Assembly: GCA_903912445.1 (NCBI GenBank)
Contig: CAIWHP010000252.1
Coordinates: forward strand, 1-34,814
Origin: an uncultured Lentisphaerota bacterium
GTDB taxonomy: Bacteria > Verrucomicrobiota > Kiritimatiellia > CAIQIC01
Length of the DNA: 34,814 bases
Reading direction: 5' to 3'
Positions 34,668 through 34,814 of the stretch are shown one piece after another (positions within the stretch are counted from its first letter, which is position 1; every line of letters begins with the position of its first letter). Under the pieces are notes generated by a model that was not told the origin of the DNA, did no database searches, and was given only the letters and a program-made list of their open reading frames with translations. The position numbers and the translations under genes are program-made.

Positions 34668-34712
34668 AAACAGGCCGTTTCCGGATTTCCGGGAACGGCC
34701 TGTTTGCTTTTT
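34668..34712 (+). terminator. Intrinsic (Rho-independent) terminator
   Basis: A 17-bp stem, AAACAGGCCGTTTCCGG (34668-34684) with CCGGGAACGGCCTGTTT (34689-34705), has one G-U pair and a 4-nt loop ATTT. It is followed by GCTTTTTC. It lies 58 nt after the last stop codon and is well placed to end the operon. Confidence 0.85.
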
Positions 34713-34814
34713 CGGGCGGCTACAAACAGCACAGGCCCGGCCATGGCCGGGCCTGTGCTGTTTGTAGCCGCCCGAAAAAGCAAACAGGCCGTTCCCGGAA
34801 ATCCGGAAACGGCC
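34673..34814. repeat. Perfect 142-bp palindrome reaching the window end
   Basis: Positions 34673-34743 are the exact reverse complement of 34744-34814, centred on CCATGG at 34741-34746. The left arm contains most of the terminator hairpin, so the right arm contains a mirrored copy. The palindrome ends exactly at the last base of the window. It may be a bidirectional terminator or an assembly fold-back. Confidence 0.9.

Noticed and set aside
34713-34814. A second independent terminator for a convergent operon
   Set aside because: The mirrored arm is exact to the base and stops at the window end, so it cannot be counted as separate evidence.

Overview
The window is a single long polysaccharide (O-antigen or exopolysaccharide type) biosynthesis locus. 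About 28 protein-coding genes all lie on the + strand, closely packed, with many 1-8 nt start/stop overlaps. No RNA gene, integrase, transposase or CRISPR array is visible. The gene set (two Wzx-type flippases, one Wzy/WaaL-type polymerase or ligase, UDP-sugar enzymes, thirteen glycosyltransferases) points to a Wzx/Wzy-type pathway in a GC-rich, Gram-negative-type bacterium. The taxon cannot be fixed from the sequence. The style (VanZ-GT26 fusion, dispersed GGAGTGCGG hairpin repeats) made me think of the Verrucomicrobiota/Kiritimatiellota area, but only at low confidence.

Layout. 19-7058: a GT-C membrane glycosyltransferase, a UDP-glucuronate 4-epimerase-like SDR, then two paralogous flippases on either side of a degenerate asparagine-synthetase-like protein. 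7093-10367: two SAM methyltransferases and an FkbH-like HAD protein fused to an SGNH-like domain. 10428-14877: one GT4 and three GT2 transferases. 14914-16371: the multi-membrane polymerase/ligase. 16372-16700: a repeat-filled gap. 16701-22712: GT4, a YdjC/ChbG-type deacetylase, GT4, GT4, a hexapeptide acetyltransferase and a GT2. 22712-28087: a complete asparagine synthetase (AsnB type), a membrane Cache/PAS sensor with no output domain, an unusual GT2 and a GT4. 28101-34609: a VanZ-like/GT26/degenerate-GT26 fusion protein, a three-gene cassette that looks like UDP-L-FucNAc synthesis (fnlA/fnlB/fnlC, equal to capE/capF/capG), and a stand-alone GT26. A strong intrinsic terminator follows at 34668-34712.

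How the genes work together (inference). The epimerase supplies a uronic acid nucleotide sugar and the FnlABC-like enzymes supply UDP-L-FucNAc. The glycosyltransferases build a repeat unit on a lipid carrier. The acetyl-, methyl- and deacetylase enzymes decorate it, and AsnB may amidate a uronic acid. Wzx flips the unit and the Wzy-like protein polymerises or ligates it. An initiating phosphoglycosyltransferase and the Wzz/Wza/Wzc export parts are not in the window.

The most unusual items are: the VanZ-GT26-pseudoGT26 protein; the asparagine-synthetase-like protein with altered active sites between duplicated flippases; the output-less sensor; a GT2 that has lost its first nucleotide-binding motif; inverted 23-bp repeats around one GT gene; and a perfect 142-bp palindrome that ends exactly at the last base of the window and may be an assembly fold-back.
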